From the NCBI GenBank assembly GCA_009761415.1, contig QUOL01000002.1:2819587-2883586 (forward strand): DNA of 64,000 nt. The letters are read 5' to 3'. The notes under the pieces are model-generated. The model was not told the origin of the DNA and searched no databases. It was given only the letters and a program-made list of their open reading frames with translations. Source of the stretch: Sarcomyxa edulis (Eukaryota; Basidiomycota; Agaricomycetes; Agaricales; Mycenaceae). The position numbers and the translations under genes were made by a program. Positions 33,787-46,177 of the stretch are shown piece by piece; position 1 is the stretch's first letter, and every line of letters starts with the position of its first letter.

Positions 33787-34601
33787 GATCCATATGAATC
33801 CCGATGCATAACTGATGAGTCGTCGGTCTGAGACTTTGAGTCAAGGACTCAAGGTGAAGGGCCAAGGCCTTCCTGAGGCTTGAGCTCGAGTGTGACGTTT
33901 GATTAGTCGCAGTCACAGTCACGCGACCGTCCTGCTTCGCGAATCGCGATCGACAAAGTTGTTCGCTTTAAACTTTCGTTCATCGACGTAACTCGTTTGA
34001 GTCGCGGGCATCCATGGCCATATTCCTCGTCAACTCGGGAGATTTATCCAGTCGTAAAACCGAATCCTGTACGCCTCATTTGTGAGGCTCGGGGTCACAG
34101 CAATCCTCAGACGATCAAACGACCCTAAGGATAGTATCCTGAGGCACGACGTTCTCGAGGAGGGAGACTACTCACACTACCCTCTGCCAATTCCAGAATC
34201 ATAATCTATATTTTCAATGGAGATAACAAAACGATAGCACTCTTCGTGCTATCTATACCTCTAGTCGCCACGGGTCATCCGATTCTTCTTGTCGCCTGAC
34301 AGTGGGATCCATCAATCACGGCAATTGTAGCGTCTTCTCTCTCATCGGCTCTCCAGCTCTCAGAGCTTTGGTTCACCACCTCTGGGCGTTACGACCTCCT
34401 CAGGAATAAATCAGCCCTCTAAATTTTAAGTGCGTATAAGTTACTCGTCTACTGCTCGTCCACTTGATAGCGATATAAAGATTGTTTTCCTTTCGTGGGG
34501 AAGAATTTAAAGTATAGTTTATCTATATATACTTTTGGTTGACACGATTCTGCCATAAGATCCCTCCCCCTCAGGATCCCTCCTCATTCTCCTTCGCGAT
34601 A

Positions 34602-36719
34602 ATGATCATCGACAGCAGCCCTCTTGCCATCTTGTCAACCCTCGGGGTGACAATATTCATATGGCTCTGCCTGATGCGCTCACGACGTGGCCTACCGTTG
34701 CCCCCTGGACCGAAACCCCTTCCCTTGATAGGGAATTTGTTGGATATGCCGCAAAGTCACGCATGGCTGACCTTCGCAAAATGGCGATACGAATATAGTG
34801 CGTTTCTAGTCAGGACTCATTGCTCACATTCTCTCTGACAGCTTCTCCAGAATCTGACATCATATACATCAACGCTCTCGGTACTTCGATGATAGTGATC
34901 AATTCACTCGATGTAGCAAACGATCTTTTCGAAAAAAGATCGTCCATTTATTCGAGCAGGTATGCGCTCATTCCGCACCTGTAAATTCGTATCGCACTAA
35001 CAGCTTCTAGAACACGACTACCCATGCTCAACGAATTGTGAGCTAAACATTGCTCCCGAGGCATGACTTGCATTTTCTCACTTGCTGCTAAGAATGGGAT
35101 GGTCGTGGAACTTTGGTTTCCAGCCCTATGGCGCATTTTGGAGGACTCGTCGAAAGCTGTTTCACCAAGAGTTCGATTTTACGGCTGCGATGCGCTTCCA
35201 GCCTCAAGAACTCAAAGCCTGTCGTGACTTGCTACGGAGACTACTTGATAAACCCGAAGACTTCTTGCAGCACCTGAGACAGTAATTCTGTTCCCTCGAA
35301 TGTAGTCTCTGGAGCTTGCTGACTCTTTCTTCACTCCACTCGACAGTTATCCAGGGAGTATTATTATGTCTGTTGCGTATGGCATAGATGTCCTCCCCAT
35401 GAACGATCCTTTCATTGACACAGCAGAGAAAGCTATTTCTGGTCTCAGTGAAGCTGGCGTGACTGGTGCTTTTCTCGTTGACGTGCTCCCACTTTGTAAG
35501 TTTTTTTTACTTAGGTCTTGTTGATTATCACGGACTGACGCAATGACAGTGAAATATGTCCCTTCCTTCTTCCCTGGGGCTGGATTCAAGAGGAAGGCTA
35601 AGGTATGGCATCAACTAGCAAGTGACATGGTCGAGAAACCATTTGCTGTTGTCAAACGCAAGATAGCGGAAGGCATTGCGCGGCCGTCTTTCGTGGCAAA
35701 TTGTTTCCAAAGATCGGGAGATCAGATATGGTCGGATATCTCAGAACGTGTCATACAGGACACCGCAGGAGCAATGTACACTGGTGGGCGCGTCATCCCT
35801 GAGTCTACAAACTATCTGATTGACACAATCCCGAAGCCGCCGCCGATACTGTATGTAAAATTCGTTGCCTCTCGCATTCGTAAATTCTTCTTGACCCATC
35901 TATAGACGGCATCGGCGCTCGGCACTTTTGTCCTGGCGATGCTTCTGAATCCTGAGGTACAGGTGAAAGCACAACAAGAACTAGATGATGTTTTGGGCCA
36001 CGGCCACCTTCCCAACTTCGACGATGAGGATGCCCTTCCGTATGTTTCAGCGCTAGTGAAGGAGGTGAGCCATCCGAATTACTTTTATGTATCCTGACTC
36101 TGACGCATATTCTCAAGGTTCTGCGCTGGCAACCAGTCACCCCTTTGGCTATTCCACATTCAGTTGAAACAGAAGACGAGTACCGCGGCTACCGAATTCC
36201 CAAAGACTCCGTTGTATTTGGAAATGCATGGTCTGCTGTCGCTACCAAGCTCAATCTTGAAATTCACTAATTGACTAGTGGCTGAAGGGCTATGTTGCAC
36301 GATGAACAATTGTATCCGGATCCTCATAACTTTTCACCCGACCGGTTCCTCAAAAACGGGCAACTGGATCCTAATATTAAGGATCCAGCGGAGATTGCTT
36401 TTGGCTTCGGGAGAAGAATATGTCCCGGAAGGCACATGGCAAAATCGACCGTATGGATCGGTATAGCATCCATTCTCGCGGCCTTCACCATTGAAAAGGC
36501 GACTGACGAGCAAGGGCATGTAATCGAACCGTCGGTGGAATACTCGTCGGGACTATCCAGGTAGTTACTCAACCCCGATCCCCAACCACTTAATTCTTCA
36601 CAATCGTGACTAACCATGCTGTTATGAAATTCAGTTACCCGCTACCGTTCGAAGGTGTATTTCGGCCTCGTTCCAAGGAAACAGAATCTGCCGTTCGATC
36701 CTCTATCCAGGATGATTGA
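34602..36719 (+). CDS. Cytochrome P450 monooxygenase 2 (tandem paralogue)
   Basis: Same exon plan as the gene at 31510-33644, from ATG 34602 (MIIDSSPLAILSTLGVTIFI) to TGA 36717-36719, about 505 residues. Membrane helix, then LPLPPGPKPLPLIGNLLDMP; C-helix WRTRRKLFHQEF; I-helix AAADTT assembled from GCAATGTACACTG plus a 14-nt exon CCGCCGCCGATACT near 35841-35854; ExxR in LRWQPVTPLA; PDPHNFSPDRFL; heme loop FGFGRRICPGRHMA. A 14-nt micro-exon present in both copies shows that the unusual intron pair was inherited before duplication. Probable ER-bound monooxygenase using NADPH-P450 reductase; substrate unknown. No frame break. Confidence 0.9.
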
Positions 36720-37332
36720 AACGTCTCCTGGCATGAAGATCAACATCGTTCTTCACGGTCAGCTGGACGTTCTTGTTACAGTTTATGTGGATTGTTGCTG
36801 ATGCAGCGAGCTTCCAGATCTAGATAGTACCGGGACATTTGCCAGTGAAATTTCACGTCGATAATATAATATGCAGCAGATTCCATGTTCCAGTTACGAG
36901 GCTGCACGATGCTTTTGCGTTCTCAAAGAGTTTGACCGGACCGTCAAGCCAGGGTACTTAAAAACCTCAAAGTTGACAACAACACCCACCGAGTGGCGTT
37001 ACGAAGCACCGCAGTCTCTTTGCAGGCTCCCTTCGGTCTCCCTTAATCTTGAAACACTCGACCGAGGCGTCTATTAGAATCTCGGACCATGGCACATAAC
37101 ACGTGAACTTCATTGACAGACTGTGCAATCCTGCTCGAGAGACTAAATTTGGTCATTGCCATTCGATTATAGTGTTCCCTGGTGTTCTTCGGTTCCGATG
37201 CTGTCCGCGGGTGAACTAGTCTCTATTTTGTTTTGTGGATGCCGAATGCCCTAAGTATGATGCACCCTCTGGAAGGAAAACGGGACATGTGCATCTTAAG
37301 GTCAGTTTCCTTCTCCAGGTTTCTCATGGGCC

Positions 37333-37560
37333 ATGGCCCTCCTCGACATCAGCCTTCTCGTAAGCCTTTCAGCTTTCGGCTTTTACTGATGAGAAGACGC
37401 TCGACGGGCCTGGAGAAGTTGTAGAACCTTCAGAAGAGTACACATCGGGATTGACTGGGTATGCATGTACTTATACCTTAAGTCGTCTAAATCTTAGTAA
37501 TCCCCATTTACAATATCCCTCGCCGCACAGATTTTTAGTCCCGTTCCCAAGCGATTGAAA
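37333..37560 (+). pseudogene. Third P450 copy reduced to its two ends
   Basis: From ATG 37333 the text MALLDISLLVSLSAFGF matches the first membrane helix of P450-1, then runs straight into EKTLDGPGEVVEPSEEYTSG, which matches the last-but-one exon of P450-1 and P450-2 (EKAVDEHGHIVEPSGEYSSG), in a different frame. A terminal piece FLVPFPSD follows after an intron-like stretch. About 1.8 kb of the gene, including the oxygen-binding and heme-binding parts, is absent. About 370 nt of upstream sequence matches the P450-1 promoter. A clean internal deletion explains all of this. Confidence 0.85.
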
Positions 37561-37944
37561 GTGTCATTCCATCGTCCGTCCCGAATGATTGATTTGTTTG
37601 TCAGAAGACAGTACAAGTGTGGAATGTCAAGCTTTGGTACGCCGCAAGTCACAACGCTGTCGTTACTTTTCTCTCAAGTATCGCGACTTAAAGAGATGGG
37701 AAATCAATAAGATAAACGCGATCAGGACGTCACTATTGACTACAATATAAACATGTCCTCTTCATCTTTGTAAAGATTTAGTATACCTGCCTTTGTGTTG
37801 GAACTCAGCCATTATCTACTATCGTTCAGATGCGTGTTCTGGCCTCATGACAAGGAAACTGACTGTTCATACAAAGTACCAATAACGAGTAAGTAACAAA
37901 TGTGAACTCGGTACGCCACTAAGACTCGAAGCACTTGATACGCT

Positions 37945-39544
37945 TCACGAAATCCGTGTTTGAAGAGTCATGCATGGGAGTATACTGCGTGATATACGAG
38001 ACAGTTGTAGCTCACTGCGCCGTAGAGTACTCAATCTCATAGCAACTTCCAGCCCCTCTGATTCGCATTGCTTGACAAACTCGAGAAGTTGCGGAGGAAA
38101 TGGATTTTCGCCATCGAAAGGGCCAATGGTAGACTCAAAGGAGACAGACTTCAAGCGTGCCACTTCTATGCCGTTAAACACTTTCGATGACATCGATCCT
38201 GTCCACCACCGGGACCTGACTACGTCAAGAATACCACCAACATGTCTTTTCCAAGACCGAAGGGGCATCTGGCAGATCGTCAGCACCTCCAGTCTTGGGA
38301 TCAAGACGTCATTAGAGATACTCTGCGAAAGGCCAGTATCGAATGTCGCGTGTTCGATTGTGAGGCGTGTTATAAAAGGTACGATAGGGAGAAGCCCTAC
38401 GAGACTTTGAGTTGAGCGCCTTAGGTTAGAAGAAAGGATGAGATGGTCAAGCTGAAATGAAGAGCGGGACGATAGAGCTTCAAACGCTGTCAAGCAAACT
38501 CCGTTTGTCTCGAAGATTTTCAGATTGGGGAGAACGAGAGGTCGAAGGAAACGCCGTGAAACTGTTGATACTGGCTCGACAAACCTGATCCTCATTCGAT
38601 GGAGATATAGGAGGAGGATATTAGGCACAACTATTACGGGGCTGCGGTGACGAATGTCGACTTGACATTCGACGAGGTTTGGACATCGGCGAAGGATATC
38701 ATAAAAGATAGACTCGGTGCACCACAATTCGAGGTCAATGATAGTCAAATTTGACCATGATGACCGTGCGGTGAATATCTGGATATCCGACGCGCGAAAG
38801 TTGACGAGGTGGAGACCACGAAGCTTCGGGGCTGAGATAGAGATATTTCGTCCCCCATCAACTTGAGCGGGACGGTTGTAGACTTTTTGGAGTGAGATAG
38901 ATTCTAGGGCGATGAAAGAACGAGCCATCGGATGAAACAAGGCTGACATAAATTCTGGGGTAGATAGTAAGTCTAGTATCCTGATTCGGTTCGCGCAGTC
39001 GGCGAGAAGAGAGGTTAAGGTGGCGAGACCTGAATATGCACGTATGGCGATAGTCAAAGGGAGGGGAGATGATCGAGTGATCCATAGACGTGCAAGAGCA
39101 ACGGAGTCAGGACAGGGAGGTTCTTGTACGAACTCTATGTCAACTTCGGTCCATAATCGTGGTAAATGAGCCGCGACACTCCTCCAACCAGAACAGATGT
39201 GAGTAAGAAGTAGAGGAACAGTGTTCGGCACTGGGGAAATATATGGCTCCGGCGAGCATTAGAGGAAGATCTGGGCCACGATTTCAGGCGGAATACGACG
39301 TACGGCTGATAGAACTCTTTTATGGGCGCGCATAAGTGCCCGGCGTTCCGATTGCTCAGAAATCAGGCCTTTATAGGCATCTGACATCTCCACTGAGGGT
39401 AGTGTACCTCGAATTCGAGCGATCTTTAGCTCCAAAGCCGGATTTCCCCTCTTTTTCTTTCTCCAAGGCGTATCGAATTTCCCTCTCTTCTTCCTGATTG
39501 GGTGCTATGTTCGTCTGGAGGAGGCGATGAAGACTGGTGTTCAT
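37945..39544 (-). pseudogene. F-box gene broken by a nonsense codon and a frameshift
   Basis: Long frame from 39258 down to the stop at 37945 encodes a leucine-rich protein beginning in VPLLLTHICSGWRSVAAHLP and RLWTEVDIEF, the classic region just after the F-box of mushroom F-box proteins. It has no ATG at its 5' side. Upstream, the same frame reads SAVRRIPPEIVAQIFL, the F-box itself, but is cut by TAA (39259-39261 on the plus strand). Further upstream the N-terminal coiled region from ATG 39544 (MNTSLHRLLQTNIAPN) continues into KIARIRGTLPSVEMS only after a one-base frame change in an A/G-rich run near 39445-39465. Both lesions point to a recent pseudogene. A hidden intron could explain one lesion but not both easily. 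The transposon lies 79 nt upstream of the former start. Confidence 0.75.
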
Positions 39545-39619
39545 CGCGTCGGTAGACCGTCTAAGATGCTCGCCGTGACTGGAGTCTAAGCAGTGAGTGG
39601 CATGTCGCACCTAGAGAGC

Positions 39620-39634
39620 GTGCACTGCGAGAAA
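39620..39634 (+). repeat. Left target-site duplication (GTG) and terminal inverted repeat
   Basis: GTG at 39620-39622 is the target duplication; CACTGCGAGAAA at 39623-39634 is the terminal repeat. After the 12th base the two ends diverge (TGGCAAATT here, GCGCGGATT on the complementary right end). Confidence 0.9.
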
Positions 39635-40491
39635 TGGCAAATTATGAACAACAGGAATTTGATCCGAATCCGCACATTCTGGACGGATTCCTGCAAGATC
39701 CCGACAGGATTATCGACCTCGCTGAATGAGCTCCGAATCCACTGATTACGGCCACATCCCAGCCATATTCCCGGCCTGGCCTTGGCTTGAAGCTCGGAAC
39801 TTATGGACTTAGCAAGATTTTTGGAATCAGATTAGCTACAGTCAATCTCGCGGTTACGCTCCGGCCTCGTCAACATTGTTATCGTACATTTTGGTGCTCT
39901 CCTCCCTTCTGTCATATTCTTTCACCTTCGGATACATCGCTAGCGCAAACATTCGAATTAGATTTGACACATAATATCTGGGAGCCTGAGGACAATTTTT
40001 GTTCGATATCCTCCGTTTTCTTACCTAGTATGTTCTTCATGTGGCTGACCATGATACCCTGTGATGGGTCGCAGCTGAGAAATGCATTCCGAAAATTCGA
40101 TTTTTTAGGTGCCAAGGGCCTAGGCCTAAAACTGACGAACCGTCGTCAGTTTTTCGAGTTCAGCCACAGACGCGACTTGTCACGCGTTACGTGACCACCG
40201 ACTTTCTCGTTCCTCGTTGATGCTCGTACCCATCCGCATCTTCAGACGTTCATCTCGGAAGTACTATTGAGACACTCTTGAGAAAAGGTATGTTGCGATA
40301 CTCATGTATAACCACATTATTGAAGAAAATTGATTCCTTAAATTGGGGTCGACACAGCTCTTTGTCGCTCCTATCAGCAGATCGCGACACGTCATTATCT
40401 TCTCTGCGCTCGAGACCCATCTATATGCTCTCAAATAGAACAATATCCTCAAGAATACAACTCTCACAACTCGTCGGCGGGTCTCTTTTCG

Positions 40492-43400
40492 ATGCTAAGG
40501 CCCCTGAACTTTGCACTTTCGGCCCTTCTTGTGCCATTTTCCATCTGTGTCTCACTTGCTGGCAACGAAACTACTCTGGACGCGATATACGAACCTCTCC
40601 CCTGTATCACCTATATACAAGCCACTGTCAACCCCTTGGTACACAGCGCTATCTGTAAAGTCGAAGTCTACGGTCCGAAACTCGCCATGCCTCCGAGTAA
40701 CATACCACTACGAGTTATTCAGGTGCGTAGATCTCAATTACAGTATGATGTTTCTTAAGGTTGATCACCTCTTAGGCCCCCACCTACTGGGGGGCTTTGG
40801 ACGACCTCTGTACCTGCAAATTCTACGGATGCGGCAAGACCCCCGACGGCTACAAAACTCAGTCCAAGAAGACAAAGAAGAATCACGAGAAGAAGGATCT
40901 CAAGGCTCAGGCTGATGCTCACTCTCTCGCGCTGAAACTTGCTGCAGAGAAATTGACCTTGCCAGCGACCATCCCTCAAACTCAGTCAGACCCGAATGTT
41001 TCTGCATCCGGAGTTTCATCTGGTCCCAATGTCTCGCGTTCCAAAGACACGCCCTCTTTGGACTCTTCGCACTCCCAGAATTGCCGACCGGATACTGACG
41101 AGCACCGTGACTTCGGCTATGACTCGGATGATCATTTCGATCATCAGCCTATCGAAAATGGGCACATGTCTGATGACTCCCATGAAGAGGACGATAGACT
41201 CTCACGACAAGCTTCTATTCTTCCGGAAGGCGAACAACATCACGAGGACTCTCCTACTCCCCCCGAGGTAGACCATCATCAAGATATCGACGACCTGGAT
41301 GAGCCCCAAGAGACCGCTGGAGACATTGGTGTACTCAATGTCGAGCTTGCCCCGGGTTTCCGGGAGCATCCAGCCATCCGTTTATTGTATCTCCAGACGG
41401 CTCTGGGTAGTATCTATGGATCGGATACCGTTGTCGAGTCAAACAACAAACTTACGGATGGGCTGAACCTCATCGAGCTAGCGAACCCCAATATTCTGGA
41501 GTCTACTTCTAGTTCCCTCAAGCCCGCTCGGACTCTCGTTACTTGCAAACGGCGTCTTGGCATCAACGTGGACGATTTCATCGAACAGCGCCCCATATGT
41601 ACGGCTTGTTACAAATACTATGCACCTAAAACCTTCGACGCCCTCAAAAAACCAAACTGCACCGAAAAGAAATGCAAAGGTATTGTATACCGTGAAAAAC
41701 GCGGTATTCCTGATCCAAAGACAGGCAAAGAATCGATCAAACGCATACCAGCCAAAATCCATTCGTACTCTCCCATTCTTCCGAACATTGAGCGCCTTCT
41801 CCTGCGACCCGACTTTGTGAGTGCCTTACGGGACAACAAGAAGATGGCGGACGAACCGTTAGTTCCCGATGATATTCCCATGCATGATATTTACGATGGA
41901 GAAGCCTACCGAACGGTCGAGATTGGTCTTAGACGCGTCATTGATCCTGATCTCGACGGAGCCATTGCGGACATTGAGGACTGCCCAGGATCACGGAAGC
42001 GACTCATCCTTTGCGAATTAGGGCTCAATATGACAATCAACATGGATTGGTATGTTTTTCTGACATTCGTTCTCATACAAACTCAATTGTCTCTTGCAAT
42101 AGGTGCGGTATCACAGATAATCGTCCCCACTCATGCGGTGCGGTGTATATTGCCTTCAATGACCTCGACCGATCTGTTCGCTATCTCCCTCACAACGTTC
42201 TTCTTGTCATGACGATTCCCGGACCACATGAGCCAAGTCTCGAACAGCTCAATTACATCCTTTCACCTCTAATTCGCGATCTCAAGATTCTGTACAAAGG
42301 GATCTTGTTTCGCACTTCTGCAGGCCTTCTCCATACTAACATCCTCCTCAGGTCGACTATTCAAGGTCTACGGACACATGAATCCCGTCATGACTCATGG
42401 AGTCGCTACTCTGCAAGCCTGCGACATTCCTGCCTCACGAAAGCTCTCTGGTGCAGCTAGCCACAGCCATAAGACTCATCCTTGCAACGTCTGCTTTATC
42501 GTTCATGACGATATCAATGCTGATGCTGGATACGATGTTTCAGGTAATGTTTCGCGTTTTCTGCGACGTTTTTGGTATCTCCAATTGGCCGTTGATGGCT
42601 GTCGATGATTTTTCAGGGTTTAAACTACGAGACGACTACGTTCAGCTCAAACATGCCTTCAAGTCACAAAAGGCTAAGACCAAAAAGAAGCGTGGTGAAA
42701 TCCTCGACGAGTCTGGCTCTCGCCACACTCAAATCAACCTGATACCTGGCTGGCTTCCTATACGATCGTCTCCCCACGATTTCATGCATAATTACTACTC
42801 TGGTGACTTTCTGCCGCCATCTTTGCACATGATCTATTCATATCTACATCTTTACCAGGAATGGCATCCGATTTTTGGTATGATGTAGTCGATGCTGGGT
42901 ACTTGCTTACCGCGTCTCAATGGCGTGATTTCGAGCAACATGTCAATAACGCGATATGGCCCTCGGGAATCGGTCGTCTCCCGGATAACGTGAGTTCAAG
43001 ATACACATGATCATTCGTCGGCACTAATTCATCTCTCAAAGCTCGGAACCAATCACTCGCTTCAAAAAGCTGATCAGTGGCGCACTCTTCTCAATGTTCA
43101 ACATATTCTATTATGGCTGGTGTGGAGAAACAATACCGATGACAAGATAAGAACCATAGCTCCTGAGATTCCTTCGAATGCTAAGAAAATACCGAGCTTC
43201 AAACGCAATCCCGCCGAGGTCTACAAACTCGGTCTTTACCTTGCTGTGGCGGAAAGTATTCTCGCGTCAAAGGCAGTATCAATGGATCAAGTCAATCGTG
43301 CTCACGGATATCTTGTCCGTTACTGCAAGCTCTCTCTTCGTCTCGGAATCCATCTAAAGCCCAACCACCACCTCGCTATGCACTATCCGGCTATATTTCG

Positions 43401-44557
43401 GCGGTTTGGTCCGACATATGCTTGGTGGTTATTTGCGTTCGAACGGTTCAACGGCTACCTCGAGAACGTGAATTTGAACGGTCACGCTGGAGGCATAATG
43501 GAGCTAACAATCTTACGCAATTGGGTTCAACGACATCGCGTCTATGAAATGGCACGTTGTTCAGACTGCATCTCACCATTTCTGACCTCCGTGATTTACA
43601 GATTTCCAATCTTCCTGCTAACGCAACAAAACATGAGAAGGACCTCATATCTCGTGTTGTCAAGGACAAAAGTCGAGTACGCGGTACATTTGCCATCCAG
43701 ACTGCTGGATTCCAAGGAGGTACGTATATCATTGGACACTATGGTTTGCGACTAAAGGCGCAATATCTAGGCTCGAGTATCAAGAAGTCCAAAGATACTG
43801 CCAAAATAACTAACCTGCGTGGTCTACATGATTGCGCGCTCATCTATCCACTTCTCCTTGACTACGCTCGCAAGATCTGGCCGGAATCCAACATCGTAAG
43901 TGATTTTGACTTCCAGGCTGTACCCGGCAGTGTTCCCCTTGTAGGCAACGGTTCTGCCACATCATATCCATTCATCTACAAGGACGGTATCCGGTTTGGG
44001 TCCCTCGACGCAAAAAACACAACACAAGATCAATTTGGCACTGTCGATTTTACGTTTGGCCGTATTCCTTGCCAATTCTTATATCATTTCGAGTTAAAAG
44101 TAGGTGTACATCCACCTGTGATGTGCTCAGTTATACGAAAGACATTTTCCGACAACAAGATTCCTATTTTGCCATTCGACATTGAGTACTTATACCATCG
44201 TTCTATGTTGGTTCATCACTGACAAACTTTACAGAGGTACTGATCTTCGAACATATGTCACGTATGCGAACCGCTTCCACGCTCCCGAAGTCATTCCTAC
44301 CTCCAATTTGGCTGGTGCAGTAGTCGTATTTGAAGCCGTGTCTCATGTTCTGGGAGATGTACCATTATGGCTTTTCCAGTCTTTTGATCGGGTATTATCT
44401 CTTCATTTATATTTTATGTTATTCTCACAGTGTTACGTTTTTTGTCAGAGTGGAATTCGACCCGAAGAGTCTTGGGCAGAAGATGAGGATTCGGTTCAAG
44501 AATAATCTACGACTTGAGAAACAAGCGTACTGTACGGTACTTTACATTTTTTTATGA
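40492..44557 (+). CDS. Plavaka/CACTA-type DDE transposase, multi-exon, with two apparent frame breaks
   Basis: Exon 1 (40492-40722) joins by a 53-nt intron to a long exon (40776-42049). That exon has a CTCKFYGCGKTPDGY metal-binding start, an acidic His/Asp-rich linker, and a second CxxC pair in CTACYKYY with CTEKKCKG. Then come WCGITDNRPHSCGAVYIAFN and VMTIPGPHEPSLEQLNYIL, hallmark blocks of this transposase group, then DIPASRKLSG with CNVC, SPHDFMHNYYSG, GIGRLPDN, LGTNHSLQKADQWRTLLNVQ and AFERFNGYLENVNLNG. The C-terminal part reads DFTFGRIPCQFLYHFELK and YVTYANRFHAPEVIPTSNL. No canonical splice joins the frames at about 42300-42370, nor at 43545-43560 where RHRVYEM shifts to LFRLHLTISDLRDLQ. 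The start is uncertain (40492 or ATG 40687). Cuts and joins the element's ends when active; nuclear. Confidence 0.8.
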
Positions 44558-44617
44558 TCTTCTTCTGTGTGCGTCACGGTATAGCAGGCCAAGAAAAATC
44601 AACGACGGACCAAGAAT

Positions 44618-46177
44618 CTAATTCTCTGTTTCACCGAACAATTCGTTTGCGTCAACATCACCCAAAATCTTGGCACGTTTGCCTACAAGAGCGGCGTTAG
44701 AGACGGGGACGTTGAGGCGACGTTTCTTCTGTTTCGACGAGTTGCTAACCCCATTTCCGGTGCTCTGACGCTTTTTCTCTTCATCAGGCTCAGGCTCGGC
44801 CTCATCCCATGCTGCACCACTGCTCGCCACTCGTTTACCCATCCAATTGGGATTCTCCACCAATAATTCGGGTTTTACCATCCACGAGCGAACACGACCG
44901 GCGAGGTTGTTGGCTTTGAGCGGTACCGCGTTCCGTATCACGGGGCCTTTTGTGCGTTTGGTCATAAGCTTTGCCTTGTCGGGATCGGGGTCATCGAGAC
45001 TATCGATGTCCTGGTACAATTTACTGACCTAGCAGATATTATGTTTAGGTATGATTTCGAGGAAAAAAGGTGAAGAACTCACGATGTCGCTGCGATAATC
45101 GGGGCTCCGGGCAATAAACACGTTCACCTCGCCTGGAACTTTATCGGGATCATCTTCGTAGTCTGACATTGCATTCAGAATGAATGCACTGTCATACTTC
45201 GCATCCGTGTACTCTGAATTAGCCCGCTTCCTGATTCGTTGCTTCAGTGCCTATTCTCGTTTGGTGAGCATTCGCCCAAGCCGCCGAATATTTAATTGAA
45301 TGCTTACCGATTCTGCACGCGAATTTTTAGTCGAGCGCGCCAAACGATCGATGTTCATCTTCTCCTCAACTTCCTCCTCCAACATTTCCAGTCTCGCTTC
45401 TTCCGCTGCCGCTGCCCTCTCGCTGAGCTTCCGAGCCTTTTCAAATTCAGCTTTCATGTATTTCACCTTCCTCAAGACCTTCATTTTGAGGTCGACGTCC
45501 GAGATAGTCGGAAGCATTTTCTTCGCTGGTGGCCAGGTATGTTCGCCGAATGATCGAATATGATTGACTACATCCCGCAAAGATTGAGCATTACCAGCTT
45601 CGTCTAGACTTACCCCCCACTTGAATCGTAAGTAAGGTTTGTCTGTCGATGGGTCTTTCGGCCATTGAGACTGATCGATACCGAATGGATAGGGCGGCAA
45701 ATGTTTACCGGCCAAACTGTTGCAGCCCAGCAACAGCTTCAAGGTCATCTCTATGAGTTTCTACGATCACGCGGAGTGTTAGTGAGATATTTGTCTTTCA
45801 TCAATTAATTGAACCATATTTACCTTCATCTCGACAGACTTAGCCACCAAACTGGAAGCCCCAGGTTCTTCCATCTGTTCATCTTCATCCCCTGGGCCGT
45901 CTGTTCCACTGGGTGCACTGGAACTATCACGACCGTCGATCCCATTCTCGGCTTCGTCGTCCCACGTAACTTCGATATTCAACTCTTCGTGAAGAATTCC
46001 CAAGTGGCCTATGAGCTTGTCCACCTTGTGGGTTAATTCCTTGATGTCCAAGCGAAGGATTCCAATCTGCATTTCTGACTTATGTTTGTAGGATTCGTAT
46101 TCGGAGCGGATCTCCTCAAAGTTGATCTGTAGGGCATCAAGGCGCCTTTGAGCAGAGTTGGGTGCGTTTGCAGCCAT
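44618..46177 (-). CDS. Second gene of the transposon: coiled-coil accessory protein
   Basis: Four exons (45824-46177, 45308-45760, 45083-45250, 44618-45028) join in phase 0 with good junctions to 461 residues, with no break, unlike the transposase beside it. Start at MAANAPNSAQRRLDALQ. Residues about 10-70 predict a coiled coil (LDALQINFEEIRSEYESYKH, then LRLDIKELTHKVDKLIGHL). An acidic linker follows, then a compact segment LLLGCNSLAGKHLPPYPFG with WPKDPSTDKPYLRFKWG, a second charged helix LRKVKYMKAEFEKARKLSER, and a basic C-terminus with GKRVASS and SKQKKRRLNV, a likely nuclear localisation signal. It lies wholly inside the terminal repeats and converges with the transposase, 60 nt between their stops. 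By analogy with the two-gene En/Spm system (TnpD plus TnpA) it could bind subterminal sequence, but homology is not shown. Confidence 0.75.

Noticed and set aside
40492..40566. Signal-peptide-like start MLRPLNFALSALLVPF upstream of the transposase
   Set aside because: A secretion signal makes no sense on a transposase; it is either fortuitous or the true start is ATG 40687, so I did not call a secreted protein.
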